A DNA stretch of 64,000 nt from Segatella maculosa DSM 19339 = JCM 15638 (GCF_000382385.1 NZ_KB908323.1:116606-180605), one strand, 5' to 3'; positions 52,654 through 62,335 are shown, numbered from the stretch's first letter. The notes: a model not told the origin generated them from the letters alone. Numbers and translations: made by a program.

Positions 52654-55505
52654 TTCATTTGTGTTTTATAGACTACATATCTTTGGCTCCAAACAATCAT
52701 CTCGTTTATCATCTCTTGTAATTTCTCAGATGTAATATCGTTCAGACACACTGCATAACGGTCGAAATCATACAGCGATTCTCCATTCTTAACGAGTGTC
52801 ATCAATGCTGTCTTCCATTCGGCTGGAGCCTTATCGTTAAGTATCTTCTCCTTTGTGACAAGGAACGAACGCTTCATCTTGCCGAGTTCGGATATACTGA
52901 TGGGTGATGCCTTTAGCTGGGCTATGATGTCCTTCAATAACCTCTCTACCCGCTGCTGATTTTCATCCTTCATCGAAACGGTAATCATGAAATGATATTT
53001 CTGCTGTGGAATACCATTATAATAGAGGTCTACATAAGGCGAATAAACAAGATTTTCCCTTTCTCGTAACACTTTCAACACACGATCTTGCAGTACGTCA
53101 CGGATAAGTTTCATACAGAGAGAGTTTTGAAGCGAGGGCGTATAGTTACCTGCAAAGATATAATTGACCAGTGTCTGATGATCGTTTCCGCCCTCAAAGC
53201 CTTTCTTAACCATCTCTTTGCCAATGTGGAATGGAGTATTGTTCAGTGGTAATGGCGACGACTGTACATTCATCTGAGCAAACGTAGCGACAGCTTTTGG
53301 TAACACATCTGCTATCGGGAAGTTGCCTGTCAGAATAACCGTGAGGCGTGATGGGTCGGCAAACAAGCGTTTATAATAGGTTGTCAGCGTATCAATATCG
53401 AGAGTGCTCAACACAGACTTTGTAAGGTGTCTCCTGCTATTATCCACCGAATTACCTACCAGCGAGTCTATCGTACTTGCCATCAGACGGTCGGTATCAT
53501 GTGCAAGCAGCTTATCAAGGATTGTTTCTTTGCCTAAGTTTTCTATCTCTGCTGTCACAGTCTCCTCAAAGTCCTTACGATTTATTTCAGGGGAACACAT
53601 CTTCTGATACACTAAATTGAAGAGTTCCGTACTTTTGCCTGCAGGGGCTGAAGCCAGGAGCTGGTGCCAAAAAGCATCTACACCCACGGTCATCGAGAGT
53701 TCATCCTGTGTCATAACAGACAATAAAGTATCATTTTGAACCTTGGACAGACCACCCATATCCACATAACCGACAGCATCATGTAGCTTCAACTGCATTG
53801 GAAGCGAGAGATCAGCAGTGCCCCCCCGACCTATTACGACTAACGAGATTGTGGAGTCTTCGTCTATGGTTGGACGAAGAATGAGTCTTAATCCATTCTT
53901 CAACACCACCTCCTCAGTTCCTAAGTCAGCCCATTTCTGTCGGCTTTCAATACTGTCTGGGGTGAAAACTGCTGGTTGGGCTAAGCATAAAGGGACTATG
54001 ATACGAGGTTCGCTCAACTGTTCCTTCATACGAAAGACGTAGGGAGTTAAAGGACGTTTCTCACCTATGCGCCATGCGTAATCAGCTCTTTCAGCTGTGA
54101 GACGAGCTGTCTCAGAACTGTTATTGACATAGGTATAAGCATACAATCGGTTACGGCTCAAATGTTTAAGCAGCCCTTTCATGACCTGTTGCAGCTGCTT
54201 CCCCGTTGTCATTGCTACTTGCTGTCGCACCCATTCCACCTCGTCGGGCTTCCAAAGCGTACGGTCACCGGCAGTGATATAATCTACTAAATCATCACAG
54301 ATATTAGCGGAAAGATGTTGGGTGGTGTCAGGTATGAGATGAACTAAGCGTGTATCTATAAGCTGCTGCAGTTCGCCATGCGGCACTCCAAAGCGTAACA
54401 AACGGTGACACTCGGCAGACACAGCACTTAACTGATGTTCTAAATCAGCAGTAGATGTACCCCGAAACGACAATACGAAATGATCATTATCAGCTAAGTA
54501 CCAGTCGTCTGACACGTTACATCTTATACTATCTGCTGCAAAACGCTCCGACAGACACTGTGCAAGCATACGCCTACGCTGCTCCTCAACGGCATCTTGT
54601 AATGTCCGCCTCACACAAGTGGTATGCGGAATGATAAGTTCCAACTTGTCTTCATACCGAACGCTATCCTCTATCTCCATCCAATTTGCTCCCTTGGCAT
54701 AGCACATTGGGAACTTAGTCAGGGATTTACCAGTATTATCTGAAGGTATTGTACCTAATGTCCGAGACAGTTTCTCTATTACTTCCGTAACATTGACCTG
54801 TCCAACAATAAGCACAGTGGCATGCGATGGAATGTACCACCGCTTATAGAAAGCCTTCAGCCGATTGCCGTCAATGCTGTTTATGTCCTGCTCAGTACCA
54901 AGAGGAATCCGCTCAGCATAACGGTTATGCCCCATCTTGAGACTATAGAAATCATCATTCTGCTGATACCCGCGCAGTTCTTCTACGATGACACCCCGTT
55001 CCTTCTTCACCCGTTCGTTGTCAAAATCAATATCACAAAGCCAGTCGCGAAGGGCTAAGAAGGTTGTGTCAAGTACTTCCCGATGATCTGAATAATAAGG
55101 TAATGAAAGCCAATAGATCGTGCGATCGAACCCCGTAAAGGCATTAATATCACGTCCGAACTTCATGCCTTGACCTTCAAAATAATCAACAAGAGCACGT
55201 TTAGGAAAGTGTTTTGTACCGATGAAGGCACAGTGTTCCAGGAAATGTGCACTACCCCGCTGGTCGTCTTCCTCCTGTAACGAACCGACATTCATTACCA
55301 TCCGCACCTCAACACTATGCCGTGGCAAAGCATTAGGCAATATGATGTAACGCAATCCGTTACTCAATCTCCCCTCAACAGAACCTTTCGGTAGAGAAAT
55401 AAGACTACACCCGATTCGTGAAGATTGTGCCAAAGCATGTCCAGAAGACAGTAAACCGAACATGAAAGATAATAAAAGAGTATATTGGATGAATATGTTC
55501 TTCAT
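52650..55505 (-). CDS. Secreted M16 zinc peptidase, two-domain
   Basis: The about 951-residue peptidase has a signal peptide (ending GHALAQS). The inverted zinc motif HFLEH (87-91) and the downstream Glu in VIVEELRGY (E175/E176) form the active N-terminal half; the second half (from about residue 520, EEVVLKNGLRLILRPT) is the inactive mate. Such pitrilysin-type enzymes cut peptides in an enclosed chamber. In this operon it could digest haemoproteins or imported peptides. The start at 55505 begins the signal peptide; 55514 and 55529 are alternatives. Confidence 0.9.
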   Translation of the reverse strand: MKNIFIQYTLLLSFMFGLLSSGHALAQSSRIGCSLISLPKGSVEGRLSNGLRYIILPNALPRHSVEVRMVMNVGSLQEEDDQRGSAHFLEHCAFIGTKHFPKRALVDYFEGQGMKFGRDINAFTGFDRTIYWLSLPYYSDHREVLDTTFLALRDWLCDIDFDNERVKKERGVIVEELRGYQQNDDFYSLKMGHNRYAERIPLGTEQDINSIDGNRLKAFYKRWYIPSHATVLIVGQVNVTEVIEKLSRTLGTIPSDNTGKSLTKFPMCYAKGANWMEIEDSVRYEDKLELIIPHTTCVRRTLQDAVEEQRRRMLAQCLSERFAADSIRCNVSDDWYLADNDHFVLSFRGTSTADLEHQLSAVSAECHRLLRFGVPHGELQQLIDTRLVHLIPDTTQHLSANICDDLVDYITAGDRTLWKPDEVEWVRQQVAMTTGKQLQQVMKGLLKHLSRNRLYAYTYVNNSSETARLTAERADYAWRIGEKRPLTPYVFRMKEQLSEPRIIVPLCLAQPAVFTPDSIESRQKWADLGTEEVVLKNGLRLILRPTIDEDSTISLVVIGRGGTADLSLPMQLKLHDAVGYVDMGGLSKVQNDTLLSVMTQDELSMTVGVDAFWHQLLASAPAGKSTELFNLVYQKMCSPEINRKDFEETVTAEIENLGKETILDKLLAHDTDRLMASTIDSLVGNSVDNSRRHLTKSVLSTLDIDTLTTYYKRLFADPSRLTVILTGNFPIADVLPKAVATFAQMNVQSSPLPLNNTPFHIGKEMVKKGFEGGNDHQTLVNYIFAGNYTPSLQNSLCMKLIRDVLQDRVLKVLRERENLVYSPYVDLYYNGIPQQKYHFMITVSMKDENQQRVERLLKDIIAQLKASPISISELGKMKRSFLVTKEKILNDKAPAEWKTALMTLVKNGESLYDFDRYAVCLNDITSEKLQEMINEMIVWSQRYVVYKTQMK

Positions 55506-55579
55506 CTTATCCATATTATTTAGGGACATAAAGAATAAACAACATACGCCTGTTCATAACCATCTCGAACTGTTATGGA

Positions 55580-56965
55580 TTAATTAGAAGGCCATCCGGT
55601 GTTCTGTTCCACCTTGTTGAATCGATATTCGGACACCGGAATAGGGAATGTCCAACGATAATCATCAGGCGACACACTGGCAGCAACACCGTTTCCCCAC
55701 TGAGATTGTCGCTTCAAAGCTGCCGAATGAGTACGCTTGAGGTCGAAGAAATTAACCCCCTCGCCTATAAATTCGCGTTGTTTGTCAACCAAAATAAGAT
55801 CTAAAAGGGCTTGATTAGAAAGACCCGATGGGGCTTCTGCCACACCTATACAATGCCAATAATGATTGATCAAAGTGCGTGCAGCCTCTGTATCCCCCTT
55901 CCTGCAATAGGCTTCAGACACAATATAATAAGCCCCGGCATATCGCATTGTATTGATATAAGCCGTTGTCTGACTTAGTTTATTGCATCGATTGTACTTC
56001 CCAAGGAGTTCTCTGACGGAACCATTCATCATAAAAGGATAAGTGAATGAAGCCTTTCGCACATCAGACGAGCCAAGGCTCAACTGCGGATTAACCATGA
56101 AATAATCACCCTCCTGAACACTATATTGAATACCAGCATAGTAAGTTGAGATAATATTAAAAGCAAAGATACGTCCTGGATAGCTATTTACTGTCCACAA
56201 GCTATTAACTCCTTCCGCTGTAAAATAGGTATCATTACTCTTGGCCAAGACCTTATCTCCCGAATCAATAGCTCCTTGATAATCACCTGAATAGAGTGCT
56301 AAATCAGCTAAAAGATATTGTACAGCCTCTTGGGAGAGCCATCCATTACGAGAAGAAGTGTGGTTTACTTGTGCAGCATCGGTAAGCAACTCCTTGATCT
56401 TTACTACACACTCACGTATTGAAGAACGCTGCTTATCCTCTATTCCAAGTTGACTTTTCAAGATAATCCCAGGTGCGTCAGGATTCACATCGTATGCTGG
56501 GGCAAAGAGCCTAAGCAACAGGAGATAGCACAAGGCCTTTAAAGTCTTAGCCTCTGAAGCGATTGCAAGTTTCTCATTTTCTTCGTTTGCCGTCTCTGTC
56601 TTCACATCATTCATGCGTTCAAGTAATCCATCACACTGCGCAATCACATTGTAATAATTCTGCCAAAGACTTGGAGCAAGCTTACGGATTTCTTTGTCAT
56701 TCCAGTTATAAAGATTCAAAGCATCAACGTCCTTTATGGAAAGAGAAGTAGGAACGAAGTCGTTTCCCAACAAAGAGAACTCATACTCCTGGTGAGGAAA
56801 GGAAGAATAAGCTGATGCCAGCAGCGATCGTGCATTGGAAACATTCGTTATTGCATCCGGATCAGAGAACTGATCTTGGGGCGGAATATTAAGACTGCAA
56901 GCGTATAATGATATCAGACACAACCCCACTGCAATGCTTTTGAATATTAATATACTTTGTTTCAT
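55580..56965 (-). CDS. SusD/RagB-like lipoprotein of the chelatase operon
   Basis: The 461-residue lipoprotein has a signal ending SLYACSLNIPPQDQFSDPDAI-like, shorter than the other two SusD proteins of the window. It keeps the family ends: TLKALCYLLLLRLFAPAYD near 145 and KQREFIGEGVNFFDLKRTHS...YRWTFPIPVSEYRFN at the C-terminus. It should cover the SusC barrel 54 bases upstream. It is closer in size to RagB-type peptide-uptake proteins, as far as I can judge. Confidence 0.92.
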   Translation of the reverse strand: MKQSILIFKSIAVGLCLISLYACSLNIPPQDQFSDPDAITNVSNARSLLASAYSSFPHQEYEFSLLGNDFVPTSLSIKDVDALNLYNWNDKEIRKLAPSLWQNYYNVIAQCDGLLERMNDVKTETANEENEKLAIASEAKTLKALCYLLLLRLFAPAYDVNPDAPGIILKSQLGIEDKQRSSIRECVVKIKELLTDAAQVNHTSSRNGWLSQEAVQYLLADLALYSGDYQGAIDSGDKVLAKSNDTYFTAEGVNSLWTVNSYPGRIFAFNIISTYYAGIQYSVQEGDYFMVNPQLSLGSSDVRKASFTYPFMMNGSVRELLGKYNRCNKLSQTTAYINTMRYAGAYYIVSEAYCRKGDTEAARTLINHYWHCIGVAEAPSGLSNQALLDLILVDKQREFIGEGVNFFDLKRTHSAALKRQSQWGNGVAASVSPDDYRWTFPIPVSEYRFNKVEQNTGWPSN

Positions 56966-57019
56966 ATCGTATCTTTAATGCGTCTTAAGAGCAAACTTAC
57001 TCTGTTTCATAACGTATTA

Positions 57020-60000
57020 TCAGAATGTTAAATTGAGATTGAATGTGAATATCGGTTGCATTGTACCAGCAAGCGTACCACTCTCCGGGTCGGACTCCTT
57101 GTATTTGGTCCATGTAAAGAGGTTAGAACCTTGTAATCCGAAATTTGCATATTGTACGAATGGGATTGTCTTGTGGAGCCAATTAGACGGAATCCGATAT
57201 CGCAGCGATACGCTTGAGAGTCTTATATAGTCACTACTGCCCACTGTCCGTGTGTTAGGATAGAGTGCGAGGTTCTCTTCTGCAATGCTTTGTGTGTAGA
57301 ATGGAGTCCAGTATTCCTTATTTTCATCCCCCCGCTTAAACCACATCTTCCGTGTTTGTCCAGACACGGCATTGTAGATGGCTTTGTCACTATTGCGCAC
57401 ATACTGATAAGAGAAGCGTTGTTTTCCACCAAAGACATAGTAGAATGAGATGTCTACATCGAACTGTTTATAAGAGAAGCTGGCATAGAAGCTACCAGAA
57501 TAAGGTGGCGTCTGATGCCCCAAGGCAACGAAATCGCTTCGCATGAGCGGCTCCGTACCCTGCTTCTCAACCCCTTCCGGAGTAAGAAAAACGGGATAAC
57601 CTGTGAGTGGATTGATACCTAACGAGTGCAAACCATAGATCATATCGTATGCTTTTCCTACCTCATAATTTGGCACTATGGATTGTTCATCAAGGTAGAG
57701 CTTGTCCGTCCAATAGAGGCTTACCACCTTATTGTCATTATAGGCAATGTTCCCTCCTACAGACAGTCGGCAGTCAAACCCGTCTAAAATCTTAGCATTC
57801 AGCCCCACTTCTATGCCCCGGTTCTGTAACACACCTATATTGCGTTTAAGAGAAGAGAAACCCGAACTTGTGGCAATGGGCACATCCAAGAGTGCCTGTT
57901 CAGTGCGGCGGTTGTACCAGTTGACATCAAGCGTAATGCGTTTTAGAAATTCTATGGTCATGCCTAAGTCCGTGGACTTGTTCTGCTCGGCCCTCAAATC
58001 CTTGTTATAAAGCGATAATAACGATAATATCCGGCTGTTTTCATAAGATTGTTCACCAAACATGAAGGTCCCGACAGTATTAGACACCGTCACACCATTG
58101 AGGTTTGCCGTGACACCGTATGATGCCTTCATATTTAATTTTGATAGAATCTTATTGTCTTTCAGCCAAGAATAATTGGTTGGTGTCCAGCCTAAGCCTG
58201 CTGCCCAAGCCGAATTCCAACGCTTGTCTGACGGGAGAATTGACGAAGCATCAGCCTTATAAGTGAAGTAAGCATCATAAACGGTATTGTAAGTATAGCC
58301 TGCCACGACACCCATACCTATCTGTGCATTCTTGTCGCGAGGATTTCTCACAGATGGCTGACGTAATCCGTGCAATGAGTTGTTAATCGCAGAGGGAGCA
58401 TCAACATTACCTACTCCATATCCAGTGATACCCACCGCATCATAGTCATAAAGATAATAATCGAAGTTTGCACCCAATGTAACATCGTGAACATCGGCGA
58501 ACACGTGGTTGTAAGTAGTCCGGACATTGCTTGACAGATTGACCGTTGTACCCTTCGTACGGCTATAGATACCCCTTGCATTGATTGGAATACCGGTGTT
58601 TTGTTCGTTATACGATGATGCGGGAGTAAAGCTGTGGCTATCATCCTGGAGATAGTCTAAACCTGCAATGTATGCTAATGTCAAGTCCTTCCAGGGTGTT
58701 AACGTCAGGTTAACATCCACTCCGGCATTTTTATCAGAGGCATCGCTCTGATACTGCTTAGTGAGATCGCGATACGTTCTATTAGGGTAAGAGTAGAGTT
58801 CGCCTGTCTTTTGCTCGTAAGGATTGAGATTATAAACTAACGAAGTAGGGTCGAAAGATGAACCATTAGGCGACTTACTCTTAGCATACCCACCTAACAC
58901 ACCAATCATCAGGTAGCCTATCTTGCCCAGTTGCTGGTCCAACCCCATTCGGACACTAAAGCGTTGCTTGTTATTCCCTTCTATTCGCCCACCTTGATAA
59001 GTACAGTTTCCTGACAGATAATAGGTTGTATTTCCGTTTCCTCCCTTTATACTGACATTGTGCTTTTGGTAGAAATTATTATGAATGAGTTCTTTGAACC
59101 AATCTGTATGAATGTTCCTTAATGCAGACAAGTGCTTTTCTCCCTCTGCTATCAACTGTTCTTTATTCGGATCGGAAGCATGATAGCGTTCGTAATAATC
59201 CCTACTGAAACGATAGCCCGGTGTTGCTGGATTCTGTAACAGACGCTCTAATTCTAATTTCTCATCCGTATCCATGAGCCGGACACCACGTCTTCCACGC
59301 ATCGTCAGGCCCATATCAATGCCGTATGTGAGTGTCATTTTTCCCTTATAACCGCGCTGTGAGCTTATCTCCAACACGCCGTTGGCAGCTTTTATACCAT
59401 ACAGAGCACCGGCAGCAGCATCCTTCAATACCTTTATACTTGCTATATCCTGCGGATTGAGATTATAGAATGATTCGGCTGAGATAATCTTTCCGTCGAG
59501 TACATAGAGTGGTTCGTTGCTCGTATTGCCACGTCGGAACGAGGAGTTTCCACGTATTCTGATTTGCGGTTTACTACCGATATCACCCGTATTTATAACG
59601 TTCAATCCCGGTATCATGCCTTGCAAAGCCAATCCCATGTCGATCATGGGTTTCTCACTAAGGCGTTTCATATCTATTGACTCAACTATTCCTGCTTTTG
59701 CACGGAGGTCAATGGCATTGATATTACTCCTCGCCTTTACTACGACCTCACTCAACCTGTTCTCTGCCGCCTGCATCTTTACGTCTATTCGCTCACGCCC
59801 GTCATAGTTCAATTTCTTTTGAGAAAACCCAATATAGGTAAAGGAAATCACCGAGCCTTTATCAAAGTCGCCATTTAATTGGTAACGACCTTTGATATCT
59901 GTAATAGTCGCAATCTGAGTTCCCTGAATCCGGACACTCACGCCTACAAGTGGATCATTATCGGTATCTGTCACATAACCATAGACCCTTCGTTCCTGAG

Positions 60001-60070
60001 CCTCAACTTCTTGAAAAGGAAGGAAGAGACCCAGCAATGTAAAAAGACACCACAATTGAAGGTTCTTCAT
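57020..60070 (-). CDS. SusC/RagA-like TonB-dependent transporter of the chelatase operon
   Basis: The 1016-residue outer-membrane protein has a signal peptide ending EVEAQE, the N-terminal domain GYVTDTDNDPLVGVSVRIQGT, the segment RLSEVVVKARSNIN, plug motifs LYVLDGKIIS and GALYGIKAANGVLEISSQRG, and a terminal FNLNLTF. The plug differs from the other two SusC proteins (LDGK in place of the usual IDGVP). It follows the chelatase gene after 12 bases. Haem or a haem peptide is a possible cargo. Confidence 0.93.
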   Translation of the reverse strand: MKNLQLWCLFTLLGLFLPFQEVEAQERRVYGYVTDTDNDPLVGVSVRIQGTQIATITDIKGRYQLNGDFDKGSVISFTYIGFSQKKLNYDGRERIDVKMQAAENRLSEVVVKARSNINAIDLRAKAGIVESIDMKRLSEKPMIDMGLALQGMIPGLNVINTGDIGSKPQIRIRGNSSFRRGNTSNEPLYVLDGKIISAESFYNLNPQDIASIKVLKDAAAGALYGIKAANGVLEISSQRGYKGKMTLTYGIDMGLTMRGRRGVRLMDTDEKLELERLLQNPATPGYRFSRDYYERYHASDPNKEQLIAEGEKHLSALRNIHTDWFKELIHNNFYQKHNVSIKGGNGNTTYYLSGNCTYQGGRIEGNNKQRFSVRMGLDQQLGKIGYLMIGVLGGYAKSKSPNGSSFDPTSLVYNLNPYEQKTGELYSYPNRTYRDLTKQYQSDASDKNAGVDVNLTLTPWKDLTLAYIAGLDYLQDDSHSFTPASSYNEQNTGIPINARGIYSRTKGTTVNLSSNVRTTYNHVFADVHDVTLGANFDYYLYDYDAVGITGYGVGNVDAPSAINNSLHGLRQPSVRNPRDKNAQIGMGVVAGYTYNTVYDAYFTYKADASSILPSDKRWNSAWAAGLGWTPTNYSWLKDNKILSKLNMKASYGVTANLNGVTVSNTVGTFMFGEQSYENSRILSLLSLYNKDLRAEQNKSTDLGMTIEFLKRITLDVNWYNRRTEQALLDVPIATSSGFSSLKRNIGVLQNRGIEVGLNAKILDGFDCRLSVGGNIAYNDNKVVSLYWTDKLYLDEQSIVPNYEVGKAYDMIYGLHSLGINPLTGYPVFLTPEGVEKQGTEPLMRSDFVALGHQTPPYSGSFYASFSYKQFDVDISFYYVFGGKQRFSYQYVRNSDKAIYNAVSGQTRKMWFKRGDENKEYWTPFYTQSIAEENLALYPNTRTVGSSDYIRLSSVSLRYRIPSNWLHKTIPFVQYANFGLQGSNLFTWTKYKESDPESGTLAGTMQPIFTFNLNLTF

Positions 60071-60082
60071 GACGTAAAAGGT

Positions 60083-60979
60083 CTATCGTTTGCTTTCAAC
60101 CCATTTGTTTGTTTGGGCTACTATCCAAGCCACGACAAGTGGCGTGCAAGCCGGAAGAATACCATCAGCACTATAGACAATCTCTACTCCTGTCTTCTTT
60201 ACAAGATCACTCTGCACTTCTGTCATCTTATGACGGTCTGCCATACGCTTCACATCAGAAGTCAGATAGATACCTTGGACAATAATTCGCTTTTTCTTTT
60301 GGGACGCTTTGGTCAACAATGGCATCAGTTCATTGGCAAAATCATGTCCCATCTCGATAAGCGCATGGTCGACATAATTGATTTTCGTGTGCTCCTTTGT
60401 GTATTTATCAACATTCTTGAGAACTTCCGCCCAAAATCCATCACGCTCGGGGTCACCATGGGCAAGGAAGATTACAGCCTCGTTAGGAGCATCCTTCGAG
60501 AGGCTTTGCACACGGTTCAACATACTTTCCTCTAACAAATAACTATAATAAAACGTAGGACCGAGGATGATAGGTGCCTTGGTATGTACCAATTCCGTTT
60601 GCTCCTCTGCCAGCTCCTCCCGCACATAGGGATTATATTTATGTCCGAGAATATTCGGAAGATCTTCTTCAGTATGGCTCGATGGCGCCATGAAGACAGG
60701 AAGAGCAAAGATCGTATCTGCGCCCTCAGCTTCACAAGCTTTCACTACTGATGCCACAGAGGGTTCCGTATATTCCATGAGTGCGACCTTGACGATATCT
60801 ATCCCCTTGAGCTTTTTCGTAGCCAACTGCTCTTTGACAAGTGGTTCGAGCGCTAAAACAGGTTTCCGCCAAGATTCCATAGGAGACCCATGGGCTACAA
60901 TTATCAACGCAGTTTTAGCACTTAGAGTTGCAAAAGCGGTTAGCATCAAAGCTAACGCCAACATATTTTTTTTGTTCAT
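60083..60979 (-). CDS. Secreted CbiK-like chelatase
   Basis: The 298-residue protein has a signal peptide (ending TLSAK) before a class II chelatase fold: LIIVAHGSP with H30, PVFMAPSSHTEEDLPNIL with H102, IFLAHGDP with H174 and ALIEMGHDF. Cytoplasmic CbiK inserts cobalt into sirohydrochlorin. Exported versions such as P. gingivalis IhtB/FetB are reported to bind or strip haem. As first gene of an operon with SusC/SusD, peptidase and ChaN, it most likely handles haem iron. No lipobox is seen. Confidence 0.85.
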   Translation of the reverse strand: MNKKNMLALALMLTAFATLSAKTALIIVAHGSPMESWRKPVLALEPLVKEQLATKKLKGIDIVKVALMEYTEPSVASVVKACEAEGADTIFALPVFMAPSSHTEEDLPNILGHKYNPYVREELAEEQTELVHTKAPIILGPTFYYSYLLEESMLNRVQSLSKDAPNEAVIFLAHGDPERDGFWAEVLKNVDKYTKEHTKINYVDHALIEMGHDFANELMPLLTKASQKKKRIIVQGIYLTSDVKRMADRHKMTEVQSDLVKKTGVEIVYSADGILPACTPLVVAWIVAQTNKWVESKR

Positions 60980-61053
60980 TGTCTTACTTGAATTATTTTT
61001 TTTACCTTAAATCTTAGTTGAATATAATGAAGAAATATAAATAAAATATTTCG

Positions 61054-61084
61054 CAAAATTATAGTATTAAACAGAATAAGACAA
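61054..61084 (-). promoter_or_regulatory. Promoter of the chelatase/SusCD operon
   Basis: On the minus strand TTG (61084-61082), 20 bases and TAATTTTG (61061-61054). The leader would be about 65 bases. The region is very AT-rich, as expected of iron-regulated promoters, but I see no clear Fur box. Confidence 0.55.
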
Positions 61085-61107
61085 TACCTAAAAATAATGA
61101 AATATGT

Positions 61108-61440
61108 TTAAAGAGTCAACCAGCAAGTGCAACATTCCGAATAATACTTGTAAAACTCCAGCCTCGGTGTTGCGAAGTTCAATTTTTCCCTTGGTCTTCT
61201 GTTGATTTTAGCCTGAAGCCATCCAGTGCAACCTGCGTGTAATCGCTCGGCAAATTCGCTTCCGTTGTCTTGAGATGCTCTCGCATGCAGGGCATGAGCA
61301 GCCTCCATACGGTCTTGGCCGGCGGCATGGCCGCATACTTGCGCCTTTCCATGACGAGGAAGTTCGTGCTGCGCTCTACCCTATGTGAGTTCGATATGAG
61401 CCCCATGGAGAAAAAACAGGAAAAACTGCGTCTCTGAAGC
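61108..61440 (-). pseudogene. IS30-family transposase remnant
   Basis: One frame carries the end of an IS30-type transposase: DNGSEFAERLHA (the second Asp of the DDE site) then, with about 60-70 residues missing, KINRRPREKLNFATPRLEF. The preceding part lies in another frame (VERSTNFLVMERRKYAAMPP, KTVWRLLMPCMREHLKTT). So there is at least one frameshift and one deletion, and no N-terminus. I see no insertion-sequence ends. Confidence 0.7.
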
Positions 61441-61474
61441 ATCAGATTAACGGAAAACAAAAAAGGAACACTCG

Positions 61475-61770
61475 TCGGACGGCTCGGTTGGAAGCTAAAT
61501 AGAAAAAGAACTGTTATCCGAGGCCTCAAATGTAAAATTAATTAACAGAAAACACTGTCTGAGGTCTCGGACGTGAAATTAATTAACGGGAAATATTATC
61601 TGAGGTTTCAGATGTGAAATTAATTAACAAAAAGTGTTGTCCGAGACCTCAGATATGAAATTAATTAACAGAAAACACTATCCGAGGCCTCGGATGGAAG
61701 AAAAAGAAAGCTTAAACTGTTTTCCGAGGGCTCGGATGATAAAAAGGAACTATCGTCCGACGCCGTAGAA
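61475..61770. repeat. Palindromic tandem array C3 (seven to eight units)
   Basis: Palindromes start at 61475, 61517, 61558, 61599, 61640, 61681 and 61723 (periods 42, 41, 41, 41, 41, 42), with a last one at 61756. Unit 61681 is the perfect TCCGAGGCCTCGGA; others vary (TCTGAGGTTTCAGA). The spacers share GTGAAATTAATTAACAGAAA. CGTCGGACG (61473-61481) and CGTCCGACG (61754-61762) bound it. It lies beside the IS30 remnant. Confidence 0.82.
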
Positions 61771-61862
61771 CCATCGGGTGGGTTCTTTTACCCCGAGCTG
61801 GCATAGTCTGTTTCTCTTAATCATACTCCTCCTCTAATCGGGCTCTTTCCAGGTAGATTGTG

Positions 61863-61921
61863 TACCTTTGCTCACGGGTTAAGTGCTTGTACATATGACA
61901 ATACAAAAGTAATTAATCCTT
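61863..61921 (+). ncRNA. Candidate very short transcript before tRNA-Ser
   Basis: A -7 box TACCTTTG at 61863-61870 and an intrinsic terminator at 61922-61946 would produce an RNA of about 70 bases without a gene. The -33 box is weak. It may be a small RNA or a leftover of a larger unit. Confidence 0.3.
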
Positions 61922-61946
61922 GGGAGACAGTGGTCTCCCTTTTTTA
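61922..61946 (+). terminator. Intrinsic terminator
   Basis: GGGAGAC (61922-61928) pairs with GTCTCCC (61933-61939) around AGTG and is followed by six T and an AT-rich tail. Confidence 0.8.
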
Positions 61947-62120
61947 TTTTTGTATTGCCGGCCGTTTTTTATTCCTCCGTGTAGGAGGCGGACAACCTTG
62001 TCGCTTCGCACCAAGAACGCCCGCTTCCAACACGGAGGTCTACTCTTACAATCACCCATTAAGAAATTGTGCTTCTATCTTGAATGTTTACTCTTTACTA
62101 ACGAAAAAGTTTGCGAAACG

Positions 62121-62152
62121 TTTGCACATTCTAAAAATATATATTACCTTTG
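62121..62152 (+). promoter_or_regulatory. Promoter of tRNA-Ser
   Basis: TTTG at 62121-62124, 20 bases and TACCTTTG at 62145-62152: a perfect consensus. Transcription would begin near 62159, about 34 bases before the tRNA. Confidence 0.75.
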
Positions 62153-62192
62153 CATTCGCTTTTTGAATAAAAGTTTGTTATTAAAAACCATT

Positions 62193-62277
62193 GGAGAGAT
62201 GGTAGAGTGGTCGATTACAACGGTCTTGAAAACCGTCGTGCTACAAGGCACCGGGGGTTCGAATCCCTCTCTCTCCG
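62193..62277 (+). tRNA. tRNA-Ser (anticodon UGA)
   Basis: GGAGAGA pairs with TCTCTCC to form the acceptor stem, with G as discriminator base. The anticodon stem ACGGT/ACCGT holds the loop CTTGAAA, giving anticodon TGA. A long variable arm (TCGTGCTACAAGGCACC region) is typical of serine tRNAs, and GGGGGTTCGAATCCCT forms the T arm. CCA is not encoded. The gene's end is the likely target of the integrative element that follows. Confidence 0.95.
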
Positions 62278-62335
62278 CTAATAGGCTTCAAAAGGACTTT
62301 ACAAAGGTTGTCAATTTAGCCTTCAAAAATTAGCT

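Noticed and set aside
61858..62333. Two plus-strand frames (102 and 137 codons) across the tRNA region
   Set aside because: They run through a terminator, the tRNA promoter and the tRNA-Ser gene itself, so they cannot be real coding regions.
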